Origin: an uncultured Gammaproteobacteria bacterium
GTDB lineage: Bacteria; Pseudomonadota; Gammaproteobacteria; Berkiellales; Berkiellaceae
Direction of reading: 5' to 3'
NCBI GenBank assembly: GCA_902826485.1
Contig: CADEEZ010000005.1
Location: forward strand, 30,061-94,060
DNA length: 64,000 nt
Notes under the pieces: model-generated
The model's input: only the letters and a program-made list of their open reading frames with translations
Database searches by the model: none
Told to the model about the DNA's origin: nothing
Shown here: in pieces, positions 24,838 through 34,282 of the stretch
Position numbering within the stretch: position 1 is the stretch's first letter
Layout of the letters: each line of letters begins with the position of its first letter
Position numbers and translations under genes: made by a program

Positions 24838-26094
24838 ATGGATCATCAATTACAATGTCCTTTGAATTTAAATGAAACCATGCACGGAAATTTTCCTGCA
24901 GGCTTCCCCGATTCATTTTATTTCCCTACGAATTTCTCAAAAAAGAATGCTGGACGCAATACCTATAATCAAAACAATAATATTGGCTTTTTTATCGGCA
25001 AAGCCACTCGAGATTTATGGGATGGCAGTGTAGGGTATATATCAAATTACTGGGGATTAGCTGCAGACTACGTATCTTCTTATTTTTATGGCTCTAAACC
25101 CGATCTTACTGTAACGCCCGAAATAATAGAAATGCCCAAAGTAATCAAATCACCTGTCACATTTAAAAATTTACCTTTAAGTTTTAACCGCAAAGAAGAC
25201 AGAAGCACTCGTTTTTATAATATCGAAGATTTCGACCCCATTGTTCATCAGAATATCAATGCAAAAGAATGTGTTGAAGAACGAAAAGAACAATGTGAAA
25301 AAGGCTATCCTCAAGCCCTGGTTCTAAAAGGCAATTTTTTTAATAGTGAACAGGACAGGCATTGGAGAGAAAATATATTCCCAACTAACAATAGATATAA
25401 AATGTTTAGAAATTGGCTTGCAAAAGAAAATCGGGTTCACGATCATAAAGTTTCAAATACACAAGAATTGTGTGATATCGTGAAGTATGCCCATTCCCTT
25501 GGCCCCATTAAATTCTTTTATATTCAATTGCATGGTAACCCTGGAGAAATTTTCTTAGGAGAGACGGGTAATATAATAACAGATAGGTTGAATGTCGATT
25601 TTTATTTATTTTTGAATAATGGTAAACAAGATTTATCCTGCTTAGAATTATTAGATAAAGATAGCGTGATGATTATCTTTTCTTGTGACACAGCAGGTGA
25701 CTACCACCTCCAATTTAGAAATACGTATGCTGTACATATGAATATACATAAACTATTTGCTTTACATGCGCCTAATACCAGAACTTTTGCACCGCACTTT
25801 TCTGTAGAGAGCGATTCTTTAGCAATAAGAAAGTCGCCTGATTTTGAAGTGTATGGGAAAGGCACAGTGCTTATTGAGGGTAAAAATGTAACCGATGAAT
25901 TTCAGTTTGAAGAAATATCTCGAAATAAAGCCCCGTTTTGTAAAGAAGCTTTACCCTATTATACCATGAAGAAATTTTGTGATAATGCGAACATTAAACC
26001 TAGCGAAGAATTATTGCAAGCCTGTGAAAAAGAACCGGGTTGTCATAAAATGGTAAAAATGTTGTGTTTTAATCAACGTGGGGTCAGAAAGTAG
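24838..26094 (+). CDS. Hypothetical protein with clan-CD-like His/Cys dyad
   Basis: 418 residues, no recognisable family. The central part reads FFYIQLHGNPGEIFLG (His232) and, 50 residues later, VMIIFSCDTAGDY (Cys283). A hydrophobic strand ending in His-Gly and a second strand ending in Ser-Cys-Asp is the arrangement of caspase-like (clan CD) cysteine peptidases and CHAT domains. The N-terminus has FFIGKATRDLWDGSVGYISNYW, aromatic but without a signal peptide. The C-terminal part is Cys-rich (six Cys in the last ~60 residues). It follows the RasGEF-like gene on the same strand and is likely another effector. Function is unproven. Confidence 0.7.
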   Translation: MDHQLQCPLNLNETMHGNFPAGFPDSFYFPTNFSKKNAGRNTYNQNNNIGFFIGKATRDLWDGSVGYISNYWGLAADYVSSYFYGSKPDLTVTPEIIEMPKVIKSPVTFKNLPLSFNRKEDRSTRFYNIEDFDPIVHQNINAKECVEERKEQCEKGYPQALVLKGNFFNSEQDRHWRENIFPTNNRYKMFRNWLAKENRVHDHKVSNTQELCDIVKYAHSLGPIKFFYIQLHGNPGEIFLGETGNIITDRLNVDFYLFLNNGKQDLSCLELLDKDSVMIIFSCDTAGDYHLQFRNTYAVHMNIHKLFALHAPNTRTFAPHFSVESDSLAIRKSPDFEVYGKGTVLIEGKNVTDEFQFEEISRNKAPFCKEALPYYTMKKFCDNANIKPSEELLQACEKEPGCHKMVKMLCFNQRGVRK

Positions 26095-26131
26095 TAAAAT
26101 ATTAGCCGCGGTAGCGCGAGACTTGTTACTA

Positions 26132-27628
26132 CTACTGCTCAAAAAAATCTTGTAGCGCTTTTTTTTCTTCATCCGAAAAAAAATAACCCAATTTAGTCCG
26201 GCGATACAAAATATCGTCGACGGTCATGGCCCATTCTTTTTCTTTAAGATACTTTATTTCAGCCTCATATAACCCATGCCCAAAATGCTCACCTAAGTCA
26301 GCCAAGCTCTGGCAACCAAAAAGAAAATCTAAACATTCTACCCCATAACAAAATATCCATCTTTTTTTAATATTGTCGGGCACAAAATCATAGTTGCTGA
26401 ATAATTTATTGAGATCAACCAGATGATTGTGAGGTGCATTTAAGTATTGGGTATAAATAAAGGCATCTTGTTTCAAATCGAGTTTAGGCGCTAGTAGATT
26501 TAAGGCTTTGACAGCCAAACTGCGATGGGTCGTGAGCTTACCCCCCCAAACGGATAATAAGTAAGGGCCATTAGGATTTTTTTGCACGAGTTCAAGTTTA
26601 AATTCGCGACTAATTTTGCTAGGGTTAGTACCGTGTTCACTGGCTAATATTGGCAGGGCACGTGCGCCAGTCCAATGTGCCACAATTTGTTCTGCTGTAA
26701 TTTTTTTAGACAAATAAAAATTGATTTCAGTGAGAATATAATTTGTTTCATCTGAAGTTAAATTAAAGGCTTTAGTCGTAGCAAACGTTTCGGTGACATC
26801 CACATCGGTCGTGCCTATTAAACTAAATTGATCTAAATAGGGGATCATAAATATCACGCGGTTATCGCGTGTGGGGAATAAATAGGCTTGATTACCTTCG
26901 GTTAATTTAGGCACCAATAAATGGCTACCTTGAATTAACTTTAATTTGTATTCGGTTAGACAATGAAATAATTGCGTATGAAGATACTCAACCCAAGAAC
27001 CTGCAGCATTGATCACGGTTTTTGTGGTAATGGTTTCTTGTTCATCCCCACCCAGTTGATTTTTAAAGGTTAAATCCCAATGCTTAGTATGTTCTTCCAC
27101 GCGAATTAATTCAGTATAAGTCTTAAGGTCGGCACCCAATTCGCGAGCCTTTTTGGCATTGGCAATGACTAAGCGAGCGTCATCGGTATAACAATCTTGA
27201 AAACACAAATAATGATTAAAATTTTTATCTAGGGCATCATGATTGGGTATGGCGATAGCGGGTGAGCTTGCAGAAACAGGTAGCTTTGCAAAGTGGTTAT
27301 AAAACGCTAAACCTAGCTTGGTTTGCCAATAGTTAAAATTCTTATGTTTGAATGGAATACAAAACGAGAGAGGTTTTACTAAATGAGGGGCACATTCAGT
27401 CAGATTTTTTCTGTCATTTAACGATTCTATGACTAAGCTAAATTCTAAAGCGGCCAAATAACGTAATCCGCCATGAATCAACTTTGTACTAGCAGAAGAA
27501 GTACCCGAAGCCAAATCGCCTTTTTCACATAATAGCGTTTTTAGGCCACGCCCAGTCGCTTCCAAAGCTATCGCGGTGCCGTTAATGCCCCCGCCAATCA
27601 CCACAAGATCGTAGGTTGAATTTTTCAT
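26132..27628 (-). CDS. glpD: Aerobic glycerol-3-phosphate dehydrogenase
   Basis: 498 residues. FAD-dependent enzyme oxidising glycerol-3-phosphate to dihydroxyacetone phosphate and passing electrons to quinone at the inner membrane. The dinucleotide-binding start is DLVVIGGGINGTAIALEATGRG, followed by the GlpD segments SGTSSASTKLIHGGLRYL, DDARLVIAN and INAAGSWVE, then YLFPTRDNRVIFMIPY and GTTDVD. The C-terminal domain has LSVWGGKLTTHR. Length matches E. coli GlpD (501). It is divergent from the M61 peptidase gene with 78 bp between. No glycerol kinase or facilitator is nearby. Confidence 0.95.
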   Translation of the reverse strand: MKNSTYDLVVIGGGINGTAIALEATGRGLKTLLCEKGDLASGTSSASTKLIHGGLRYLAALEFSLVIESLNDRKNLTECAPHLVKPLSFCIPFKHKNFNYWQTKLGLAFYNHFAKLPVSASSPAIAIPNHDALDKNFNHYLCFQDCYTDDARLVIANAKKARELGADLKTYTELIRVEEHTKHWDLTFKNQLGGDEQETITTKTVINAAGSWVEYLHTQLFHCLTEYKLKLIQGSHLLVPKLTEGNQAYLFPTRDNRVIFMIPYLDQFSLIGTTDVDVTETFATTKAFNLTSDETNYILTEINFYLSKKITAEQIVAHWTGARALPILASEHGTNPSKISREFKLELVQKNPNGPYLLSVWGGKLTTHRSLAVKALNLLAPKLDLKQDAFIYTQYLNAPHNHLVDLNKLFSNYDFVPDNIKKRWIFCYGVECLDFLFGCQSLADLGEHFGHGLYEAEIKYLKEKEWAMTVDDILYRRTKLGYFFSDEEKKALQDFFEQ

Positions 27629-27676
27629 TTAAAGAGTATAGCCGGTTGCGTCTTTGAAGTCGCGATGCCAAAATGA

Positions 27677-27694
27677 CCTAAATTCATATTTAGG
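27677..27694. promoter_or_regulatory. Perfect 7-bp inverted repeat between glpD and the M61 gene
   Basis: CCTAAAT-TCAT-ATTTAGG. The right arm runs into the AGGCGG ribosome site of the M61 gene (ATG 27707), so in RNA it could partly hide that site; as DNA it could be an operator in a 78-bp divergent spacer. Confidence 0.35.
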
Positions 27695-27706
27695 CGGATA
27701 TATAGC

Positions 27707-29452
27707 ATGATTAAATACAAAGTTAAGTTACACGACTTTAATTTACATTTGTATGAAGTCACTCTAATTATCCCCAAGCCTTTAAATAACCAGATACTAA
27801 TGATGCCAGCCTGGATCCCCGGGAGTTATGTTATACGGGATTTCTCTAAACAACTAAGTAAACTAACCTTGTCTCAAGGCCAACAACCTATTGATTATTT
27901 CCAAACCAAAAGCAATGAATGGGTCACGAATACGACTTCATCTGAGCCTTTAGAGGTGAAGTATTTTGTTTATGCCTTTGATAAATCAGTAAGGGGCGCT
28001 TATCTAGATGTGCAACGCGGATTTTTTAATGCGACCAGTCTCTGCATATGTCCTATAGGTTTTGAAGAAGAAGTCTATGAACTTGAAATCGTTCATCCTA
28101 ATCTAGAGTGGCAGCTCGTAACAGGGTTAACGCCTGCGAATAAAACCAAAAGATATGAATTTGGTTCATATCAAGCTAAAAATTATGCCCAGCTCATAGA
28201 TTGTCCCGTGATGATGGGCCCATTAGTGATTAAATCGTTTTCGATTCAAAATAATCTGCATGATATTGCCATTTCAGGCGATCAACACGGGGATTTAGAT
28301 AAACTGGCAGCAGATGTGGAAAAAATATGCCAAACCCAAGTGGAATTTTTTGGCGGTTTACCTAAAGAAGTGCAGTACTATTGTTTTTTACTTCAAGTGA
28401 GCGGCGAAGGGTATGGTGGCATTGAACATGTCAATTCTTGTAGCTTATTAATCAATAAATTTGCCATCCCCGCGATATCAGATGCCCCTAAATCTAAAGA
28501 ATACATAAGCTTATTAGGATTATTTAGCCACGAATATTTTCATTTGTGGATGGTGAAACAAATTAAACCAGCCGTGTTTCTCAACTATGATTTAACTCAA
28601 CCCAATTATACTTCACAACTTTGGGCCTTCGAGGGGTTTACGGCTTATTATGATGATTTGATGTTGGTGCGTGCCGGTTTAATTAGCCCCCCTCAGTATT
28701 TTGCTATACTCGCTGAAAATATCGGTAAATTATTTAAAAATCCTGGTAGAAAATACCAAAGTTTAAAAGACGCCAGTTTTGATGCGTGGACAAAATTTTA
28801 CAAGCCTGATGAAAACAGCTTAAATAGCACGGTGAGTTATTATCTCAAAGGGGCATTGTTCGCCCTTTGCTGTGATTTGCAATTAAGATTAGGCTCGAAT
28901 CATGAAAAAAACCTAGATAATGTGATGAAAACATTATGGCAAAAATATGGCCAGTTAAAATTAGGGGTGGAAGAACAAGAAATAGAAAAAATAATTGGTG
29001 AGTTTAATATTGACGGCATCCAAGATTTATTAATAAAGGGCTTAAGCCAAACTGAAGAATTGCCTCTAGAACGAGTATTAAAAAACTTTGGATTATCATT
29101 AAGTGCGCTTTTGAATGTAAATACTCCATTGTTAGATCTGGGCGCAAAATTATTAGATTATCAGGGACAGCTTGTCGCTCAAGAAGTCTATCATGAAGGC
29201 GTATTTCAACGTTTAGGTATTCAGGCAGGAGATATACTAGTAGCATGTCAAGATCATCGGATGACGAATCTAAATCATCAAATGCTTTTTCAGAGATATA
29301 TCAATAAAAGTGTCAGTATTACTGTGTTTAGAGATGAAAAACTAATGAATTTAACTGGGTTACTCTCTCCTAGTTTTGTTAAACAATATGAGATTAATGC
29401 TATAACAGGTTTTGAACATAATATAAACAAATGGTTAGATCTAGATTTGTAG
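27707..29452 (+). CDS. M61 family glycyl aminopeptidase with PDZ domain
   Basis: 581 residues, no signal peptide. The N-terminal beta domain (PAWIPGSYVIRDFSK, residues about 30-45) is characteristic of M61. The zinc site is H275-E-Y-F-H279 in LFSHEYFHLWMVKQIKP, with the downstream ligand region LWAFEGFTAYYDDL. A PDZ-like domain occupies about 455-560 (VYHEGVFQRLGIQAGDILVA). Members cleave N-terminal Gly or Ala from peptides. The AGGCGG ribosome site lies 9 nt before ATG. Two and a half family A repeats follow the stop. Confidence 0.92.
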   Translation: MIKYKVKLHDFNLHLYEVTLIIPKPLNNQILMMPAWIPGSYVIRDFSKQLSKLTLSQGQQPIDYFQTKSNEWVTNTTSSEPLEVKYFVYAFDKSVRGAYLDVQRGFFNATSLCICPIGFEEEVYELEIVHPNLEWQLVTGLTPANKTKRYEFGSYQAKNYAQLIDCPVMMGPLVIKSFSIQNNLHDIAISGDQHGDLDKLAADVEKICQTQVEFFGGLPKEVQYYCFLLQVSGEGYGGIEHVNSCSLLINKFAIPAISDAPKSKEYISLLGLFSHEYFHLWMVKQIKPAVFLNYDLTQPNYTSQLWAFEGFTAYYDDLMLVRAGLISPPQYFAILAENIGKLFKNPGRKYQSLKDASFDAWTKFYKPDENSLNSTVSYYLKGALFALCCDLQLRLGSNHEKNLDNVMKTLWQKYGQLKLGVEEQEIEKIIGEFNIDGIQDLLIKGLSQTEELPLERVLKNFGLSLSALLNVNTPLLDLGAKLLDYQGQLVAQEVYHEGVFQRLGIQAGDILVACQDHRMTNLNHQMLFQRYINKSVSITVFRDEKLMNLTGLLSPSFVKQYEINAITGFEHNINKWLDLDL

Positions 29453-29455
29453 GCC

Positions 29456-29486
29456 CTGGATACCGCGGACAAGCCGCGGTACGTAG
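29456..29486 (+). repeat. 31-nt interspersed palindromic repeat (family A)
   Basis: CTGGATACCGCGG...CCGCGGTACGTAG, four bases after the M61 stop. It is the first of a small cluster that includes an inverted full copy at 29517-29547 and a degraded half copy at 29548-29566. Confidence 0.85.
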
Positions 29487-29516
29487 AGAAAATAGATATC
29501 ACTCCTATCTTACTCC

Positions 29517-29547
29517 CTACGTGCCGCGGCTTGTCCGCGGCATCCAG
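29517..29547 (-). repeat. 31-nt interspersed palindromic repeat (family A), inverted copy
   Basis: CTACGTGCCGCGG...CCGCGGCATCCAG, opposite in orientation to 29456-29486 and 30 bp away, so the pair can also fold as one longer cruciform. A half copy (CAGCCGCGATACGTAG) follows at once. Confidence 0.85.
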
Positions 29548-29625
29548 GCTCAGCCGCGATACGTAGAGAAAATAGAATAGATGCTGCCGATTTACATTAA
29601 TGATTAAATAATATTAGAAAATAAC

Positions 29626-32600
29626 ATGACAATTATCTATCCAGAAATGCCCTCTTTACCGATTAATGAACGATTGGATGAAATCATTGAGATCATTCAA
29701 CAAAATCAAGTGGTTATTATTGCAGGTGAAACCGGCTCTGGTAAATCCACGCAGTTACCTAAAATTTGTTTAAAAATGGGAAGAGGCCAGCAAGGGTTAA
29801 TAGGCCACACTCAACCCAGAAGAATCGCAGCTTATAGTATTGCCGATAGACTAAAAGAAGAACTCGGAGACACTTTTCAACACATCGTTGGGGTAAAAAC
29901 AAGGTTCTCAGACTCAACAAATAAAGACACGCAACTAAAGTTAATGACCGATGGCATATTATTAGCTGAAATCAAAACCGATAAGTTATTAAAAAAATAC
30001 GATACGATTATTATCGATGAAGCACATGAACGCAGTATTAATATCGATATTATTTTGGGCTATATTAAAACTATCTTGTCCAGTAGGCCCGATTTAAAAT
30101 TAATTATTACCTCAGCCACTATCGATCTGGATAAATTCTCTGCTTTTTTTAATCAAGCGCCTATTATCGAAGTGACTGGCAGAACGTATCCGGTTGAAAT
30201 AAATTACTTAGAAAATATCACAGGTGAAATCTATCAGCGAGATTTAAATGAATTAGATTATATTTCTCATGCCGTGACCAAAGCCACTGAAATGGGCCAA
30301 GGGGATATTTTAATCTTTTTGAGTGGTGAAAGAGAAATCAGAATCACGACCCAAGAGTTAGGGCGTTTAAATTTAAAAAATACCGAAATTCTACCTTTGT
30401 TTGGCCGAATGTCTCAAGCTGAACAACATAAAATATTTCATGCGAATAGCCAAAAAAGAAGAATTATTTTATCGACCAATGTGGCTGAAACCTCGATTAC
30501 AGTCCCCAATATTCGATTTGTTATCGATCCCGGTTTTGCTCGCATCAGCCGATATAGCTATCGAACAAAAATTCAGCGATTACCGATAGAACCCATTTCT
30601 CAGGCCAATGCCAACCAGCGAGCAGGCCGATGTGGGCGCGTTGCGTCGGGAATTTGTTACCGGCTTTATGCCAAAGCTGATTTTGATAATAGAACTCGCT
30701 TTACCGAACCAGAAATCTTAAGAACCAATTTAAGCACTATCATTTTAATGTTGCTCGATTTAAATATTAAAAATATAGAAGAATTTGATTTTTTAGATGC
30801 ACCAGATGGCCGTTATATTCGTGATGGCATTAAATTGTTACAACAGTTAGATGCGGTGTCCGATGAGATGGATATAACCCTCGTGGGTCGTAAAATGGCA
30901 AAATTGCCTATTGAACCCAAATTGGCCCGAATTATTTTAGGCAGCACGCAATTTCATTGTTTAAAAGAAGTATTAGTGATTGCCAGCTTTTTAGCTATCC
31001 CCGATCCCAGGGAAACGCCTTTTGATAGCAGAGAGAAAGCGCGTCAAATTCATCAAAAATTTGCGCAACCTAAATCCGATTTTATGTCTGTTTTGTTGTT
31101 ATGGAACTTTTTTCATCAACACAAAGAAAGCTTATCCACGAATAAATTACGTACTTTTTGTAGGCAGCATTTTTTATCCTATTTGCGGATATGTGAATGG
31201 GTGGATGTACATCAACAATTAACCAATATGTTATCCGAAATGGGCTATCGAGAAAATCTCATTGAAGCGACTTACGACAATATTCATCAGGCATTAATGA
31301 CAGGCATGTTAGCGCATGTTGGGTTGAAAGATAAACTCACCAAAACGTATTTTGGCCCAAGAAATATTCGGTTTAAAATTTTCCCTGGTTCTATGATTGA
31401 AAAAATAAAATTTAATTGGGTCATGTGTTTTACATTTTTAGAAACCAAAGAGACATATGGGCTAAATGTCGCGGAAATCGATCCCGTGTGGATAGAAAAT
31501 ATTGCGGGCACACAACTCAAATTTAATTATATTTCTCCTCATTGGGAAGCTGAACGCGCAACGGTTGTGGCGCTTAAATCAGCCACTTTATATGGGCTAC
31601 CCATTTATACTAACCGGAAAGTTGAATATGGGTTTATTGATCCCATTGTGTCTAGAGAAATATTTATCAGAGAAGGCTTAGTGGCCGGCTCTTTGGTGAC
31701 AAGTTTGGCTTTTTATCAGTTTAACCAACAAAAATTAACCGAGTTAGCCAATCTTGAAGAACGTGCCAGACGTCGGGATTTATTGCTTGAAGAAGAAATC
31801 GTATTTGATTTTTATAATAATTTAATTCCTGAAAAAATTTATTCCACCAAATTATTAGAAACGTATTATGATCAACTCGATACACAAAGTCAGCAGCAAT
31901 TTTACTTATCCGATGCGATATTTCAAGACAGAGCCAGTATTGCCGAAAAAGTAGAACTAAACTATCCCAAAAGCTTAACCATCAAAGGCAAAAATTTTCC
32001 GGTATCTTATTTATTTGATCCTGCCAGTGACGCAGATGGGGTAAGCATTCAATTAGACAAAGAAAGTTTGCCTTTTTTGAAACAAGATGATTTTTCTTGG
32101 CCGGTGCCTGGTTTGCTAACACAAAAAATTGAAGCCTTAATTAAAACTTTACCTAAACAATTTAAAGCATTATTTCACCCCCTAGAAGTTGTCATTTCTG
32201 TTGTTCAAGATAAATTAATACCCAATAAAGGTAAATTATTAATAGAATTGTCAAAAATATTATCTGATTATAGCGATGTGCGAATTCATCCTTCTTTGTT
32301 TGAAGAAAAAAAGCTCCCCACTCATTTGAAATTGAGGTTTATGCTAGAAGTAGAAGGGGAGTTATTTTATTCTCGCGATTTGGATGAACTTAAACATAAA
32401 ATAGACTCTCTACATAAACAAGTAACAGAACAAACATCAAGTAATGCTTCTTTTGGCTACCTTGCTTCTGAAATATTGCCCGAAACGTATCATACCTGGT
32501 CGATGGGCGTGATTCTCGAAGAAGTCACCAAAAATCGTGCTGGCATGAAAATGAAAGCGTACCAAGGGTTGTTAGATGAAGGTTCTCAGGTAAAAATAGC

Positions 32601-33516
32601 TATTTTTGAAGATAAACAGACTGCAGAATTTGTGCATCAGTATGGCGTCGCGCGATTGATATTTTTAAAGTTGGCAGATAAAGTACAATATGCTAAAAAA
32701 AATCTGACCGAAAAACAAAAATTAATCTTTAAAAAAACAAGTGATTTTGGCAATGTACAAAGTATTATAGATCAAATGGCGTATTCAGCGATTATTGCCT
32801 TAATGCTGTTTCAGCAACCCATTATTCGTAATGAAACCGATTTTGACATTAGGCTAATAAAACATCAAACCAATTTTTTATTACTGATTCAAAAAATGAT
32901 TCATATTTATTTTGATATAATTGAACAATATCTAGAAGTTAAAAAATTGCTAGAAAACAAAAAGTTAACCGACTGTAAATTAAGCCTGGATGATATCAAA
33001 AGGCAATTAGAAGGCTTATTTGTTACTAATTATATTTCTTTAACACCCCTCAACTGGTTTGTTCGTTACCCAGTTTATTTAAAAACCATCATTAAGAGAC
33101 TAAATGCTTTGCCTTTAAGTAAAAGTAAAGATGAAAGCGAATTAAAACAAATTTACCCCCTTCTTCAAGCGTATCAAGTGATGAGTAAACAAATGGCGGA
33201 TAAAAAAATCGTGTCTATCCCTTTAAATGAATTTAAATGGATGACAGAAGAATTTAGAATTTCATTGTATGCACAAGAACTTAAAACACTCTATCCTATT
33301 TCTCAAAAAAGGTTAGTCAATTTTTGGCAACAAAACATTCAAAAAAATAACCATCAAAAAGGCACGACCCTAATAGAGTTAATGATCGCTTTGTTTATTT
33401 TAACTTTTATTACAGTGGGCGGCATTAAATTATTATTAAACTTAAATCATCATTTGCCTAATGCCACCACTGATTTGGTCACTATAATAGCCAATAATGA
33501 TTTTAGTAAAAAATAA
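29626..33516 (+). CDS. hrpA: ATP-dependent RNA helicase HrpA fused to a prepilin-like C-terminus
   Basis: 1296 residues. The N-terminal DEAH helicase is complete: GETGSGKSTQLPK (Walker A), IIIDEAHERS (DEAH), SATI, then TNVAETSITVPNIRFVIDPG and QRAGRCGR. The long HrpA C-terminal region ends with EEFRISLYAQELKTLYPISQKRL (about 1205-1230), where HrpA proteins normally stop. The frame continues without an ATG, GTG or TTG into KG-TTLIELMIALFILTF: Gly1246 and Glu1251 fit a type IV prepilin site (cleavage after Gly, Glu at +5) and a hydrophobic pilin helix, then about 30 residues. The tail overlaps pilW by 20 bp and stands where a PilV/GspI-like minor pilin is expected. The fusion could be real, or the pilin could start at a rare codon (ATT). 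Confidence 0.88.
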   Translation: MTIIYPEMPSLPINERLDEIIEIIQQNQVVIIAGETGSGKSTQLPKICLKMGRGQQGLIGHTQPRRIAAYSIADRLKEELGDTFQHIVGVKTRFSDSTNKDTQLKLMTDGILLAEIKTDKLLKKYDTIIIDEAHERSINIDIILGYIKTILSSRPDLKLIITSATIDLDKFSAFFNQAPIIEVTGRTYPVEINYLENITGEIYQRDLNELDYISHAVTKATEMGQGDILIFLSGEREIRITTQELGRLNLKNTEILPLFGRMSQAEQHKIFHANSQKRRIILSTNVAETSITVPNIRFVIDPGFARISRYSYRTKIQRLPIEPISQANANQRAGRCGRVASGICYRLYAKADFDNRTRFTEPEILRTNLSTIILMLLDLNIKNIEEFDFLDAPDGRYIRDGIKLLQQLDAVSDEMDITLVGRKMAKLPIEPKLARIILGSTQFHCLKEVLVIASFLAIPDPRETPFDSREKARQIHQKFAQPKSDFMSVLLLWNFFHQHKESLSTNKLRTFCRQHFLSYLRICEWVDVHQQLTNMLSEMGYRENLIEATYDNIHQALMTGMLAHVGLKDKLTKTYFGPRNIRFKIFPGSMIEKIKFNWVMCFTFLETKETYGLNVAEIDPVWIENIAGTQLKFNYISPHWEAERATVVALKSATLYGLPIYTNRKVEYGFIDPIVSREIFIREGLVAGSLVTSLAFYQFNQQKLTELANLEERARRRDLLLEEEIVFDFYNNLIPEKIYSTKLLETYYDQLDTQSQQQFYLSDAIFQDRASIAEKVELNYPKSLTIKGKNFPVSYLFDPASDADGVSIQLDKESLPFLKQDDFSWPVPGLLTQKIEALIKTLPKQFKALFHPLEVVISVVQDKLIPNKGKLLIELSKILSDYSDVRIHPSLFEEKKLPTHLKLRFMLEVEGELFYSRDLDELKHKIDSLHKQVTEQTSSNASFGYLASEILPETYHTWSMGVILEEVTKNRAGMKMKAYQGLLDEGSQVKIAIFEDKQTAEFVHQYGVARLIFLKLADKVQYAKKNLTEKQKLIFKKTSDFGNVQSIIDQMAYSAIIALMLFQQPIIRNETDFDIRLIKHQTNFLLLIQKMIHIYFDIIEQYLEVKKLLENKKLTDCKLSLDDIKRQLEGLFVTNYISLTPLNWFVRYPVYLKTIIKRLNALPLSKSKDESELKQIYPLLQAYQVMSKQMADKKIVSIPLNEFKWMTEEFRISLYAQELKTLYPISQKRLVNFWQQNIQKNNHQKGTTLIELMIALFILTFITVGGIKLLLNLNHHLPNATTDLVTIIANNDFSKK

Positions 33517-34282
33517 AAAAATCACCGGGTTTACGCTCGTTGAATTGCTTATTGTGATAGCGTTAAGCTCTGTGGTTATATTTGGGGCTTTTCAAGGCTA
33601 TTTTATGGTAAAAAAAATAATTGTTAACTATTACCAGATGATACGCTTGCAAAATAATATTAAACTCATGACGCATGAGTTATATCATATCAAAGATAAA
33701 GCAGGTAACTTTGGTTGCGCTAACTCAGATCAACCCCTGTATTTGCATGTATCCAAAAAAAAATCACCCTTGTTATTACCTTTATTATTTATAAATAAAG
33801 ATCAGTTGCAGGGCTGGGTGTTTTTAAAAAAAACGGATCCTAAACTTAAAACCCTATTGCCTCATGCGGTATATTCACGATTAAAATCTGATTCGGACAT
33901 TATTTATACGCTTGAAACAGATAAGCAAAAAATAAAAAAAAATCAAAACCCTTCTCGTGTTTATGCCGATTGTTTAGATGTTTTTATTTTATCCCAAGAT
34001 GATCCCCTTGATTATTTTATTCAAAACAAACAGTTTAATTATATTGGCAATTTATCCATAAATTTATATTTTATTTCGAGTAATAAACGCAAAAATAATC
34101 AAGATCAGCCTATTTATTCTTTATATCGTTATAATGACCATATGGGTATGCAAGAAATACTCGAAGGCGTTGAATCAATAACTCATCAGAGTGAGCAGGC
34201 CAATAAAATTAAAATAAACGTATTATTAACCTCAGTAGAAGGCAATCCGGCTTTAAAACAATGGCTCACTGTCGTTATTTAA
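33497..34282 (+). CDS. pilW: PilW-like minor type IV prepilin
   Basis: 261 residues. A short leader ends in Gly11, followed by FTLVELLIVIALSSVVIFGA, a textbook class III prepilin signal with Glu at +5 (Glu16). The large globular region fits PilW, with NNIKLMTHELYHIKDKAGNFGC (the family's FG-C segment) near residue 55. Minor pilins prime assembly of the type IV pilus in the inner membrane and are cleaved by PilD. It overlaps the hrpA-pilin frame by 20 bp and the next gene by 22 bp, so the cluster is translated together. Confidence 0.85.
   Translation: MILVKNKKITGFTLVELLIVIALSSVVIFGAFQGYFMVKKIIVNYYQMIRLQNNIKLMTHELYHIKDKAGNFGCANSDQPLYLHVSKKKSPLLLPLLFINKDQLQGWVFLKKTDPKLKTLLPHAVYSRLKSDSDIIYTLETDKQKIKKNQNPSRVYADCLDVFILSQDDPLDYFIQNKQFNYIGNLSINLYFISSNKRKNNQDQPIYSLYRYNDHMGMQEILEGVESITHQSEQANKIKINVLLTSVEGNPALKQWLTVVI

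Noticed and set aside
29456-29566. CRISPR-like cluster of repeats
   Set aside because: Only two and a half copies, in alternating orientation and without equal spacers; the same unit is scattered across the window as single copies.
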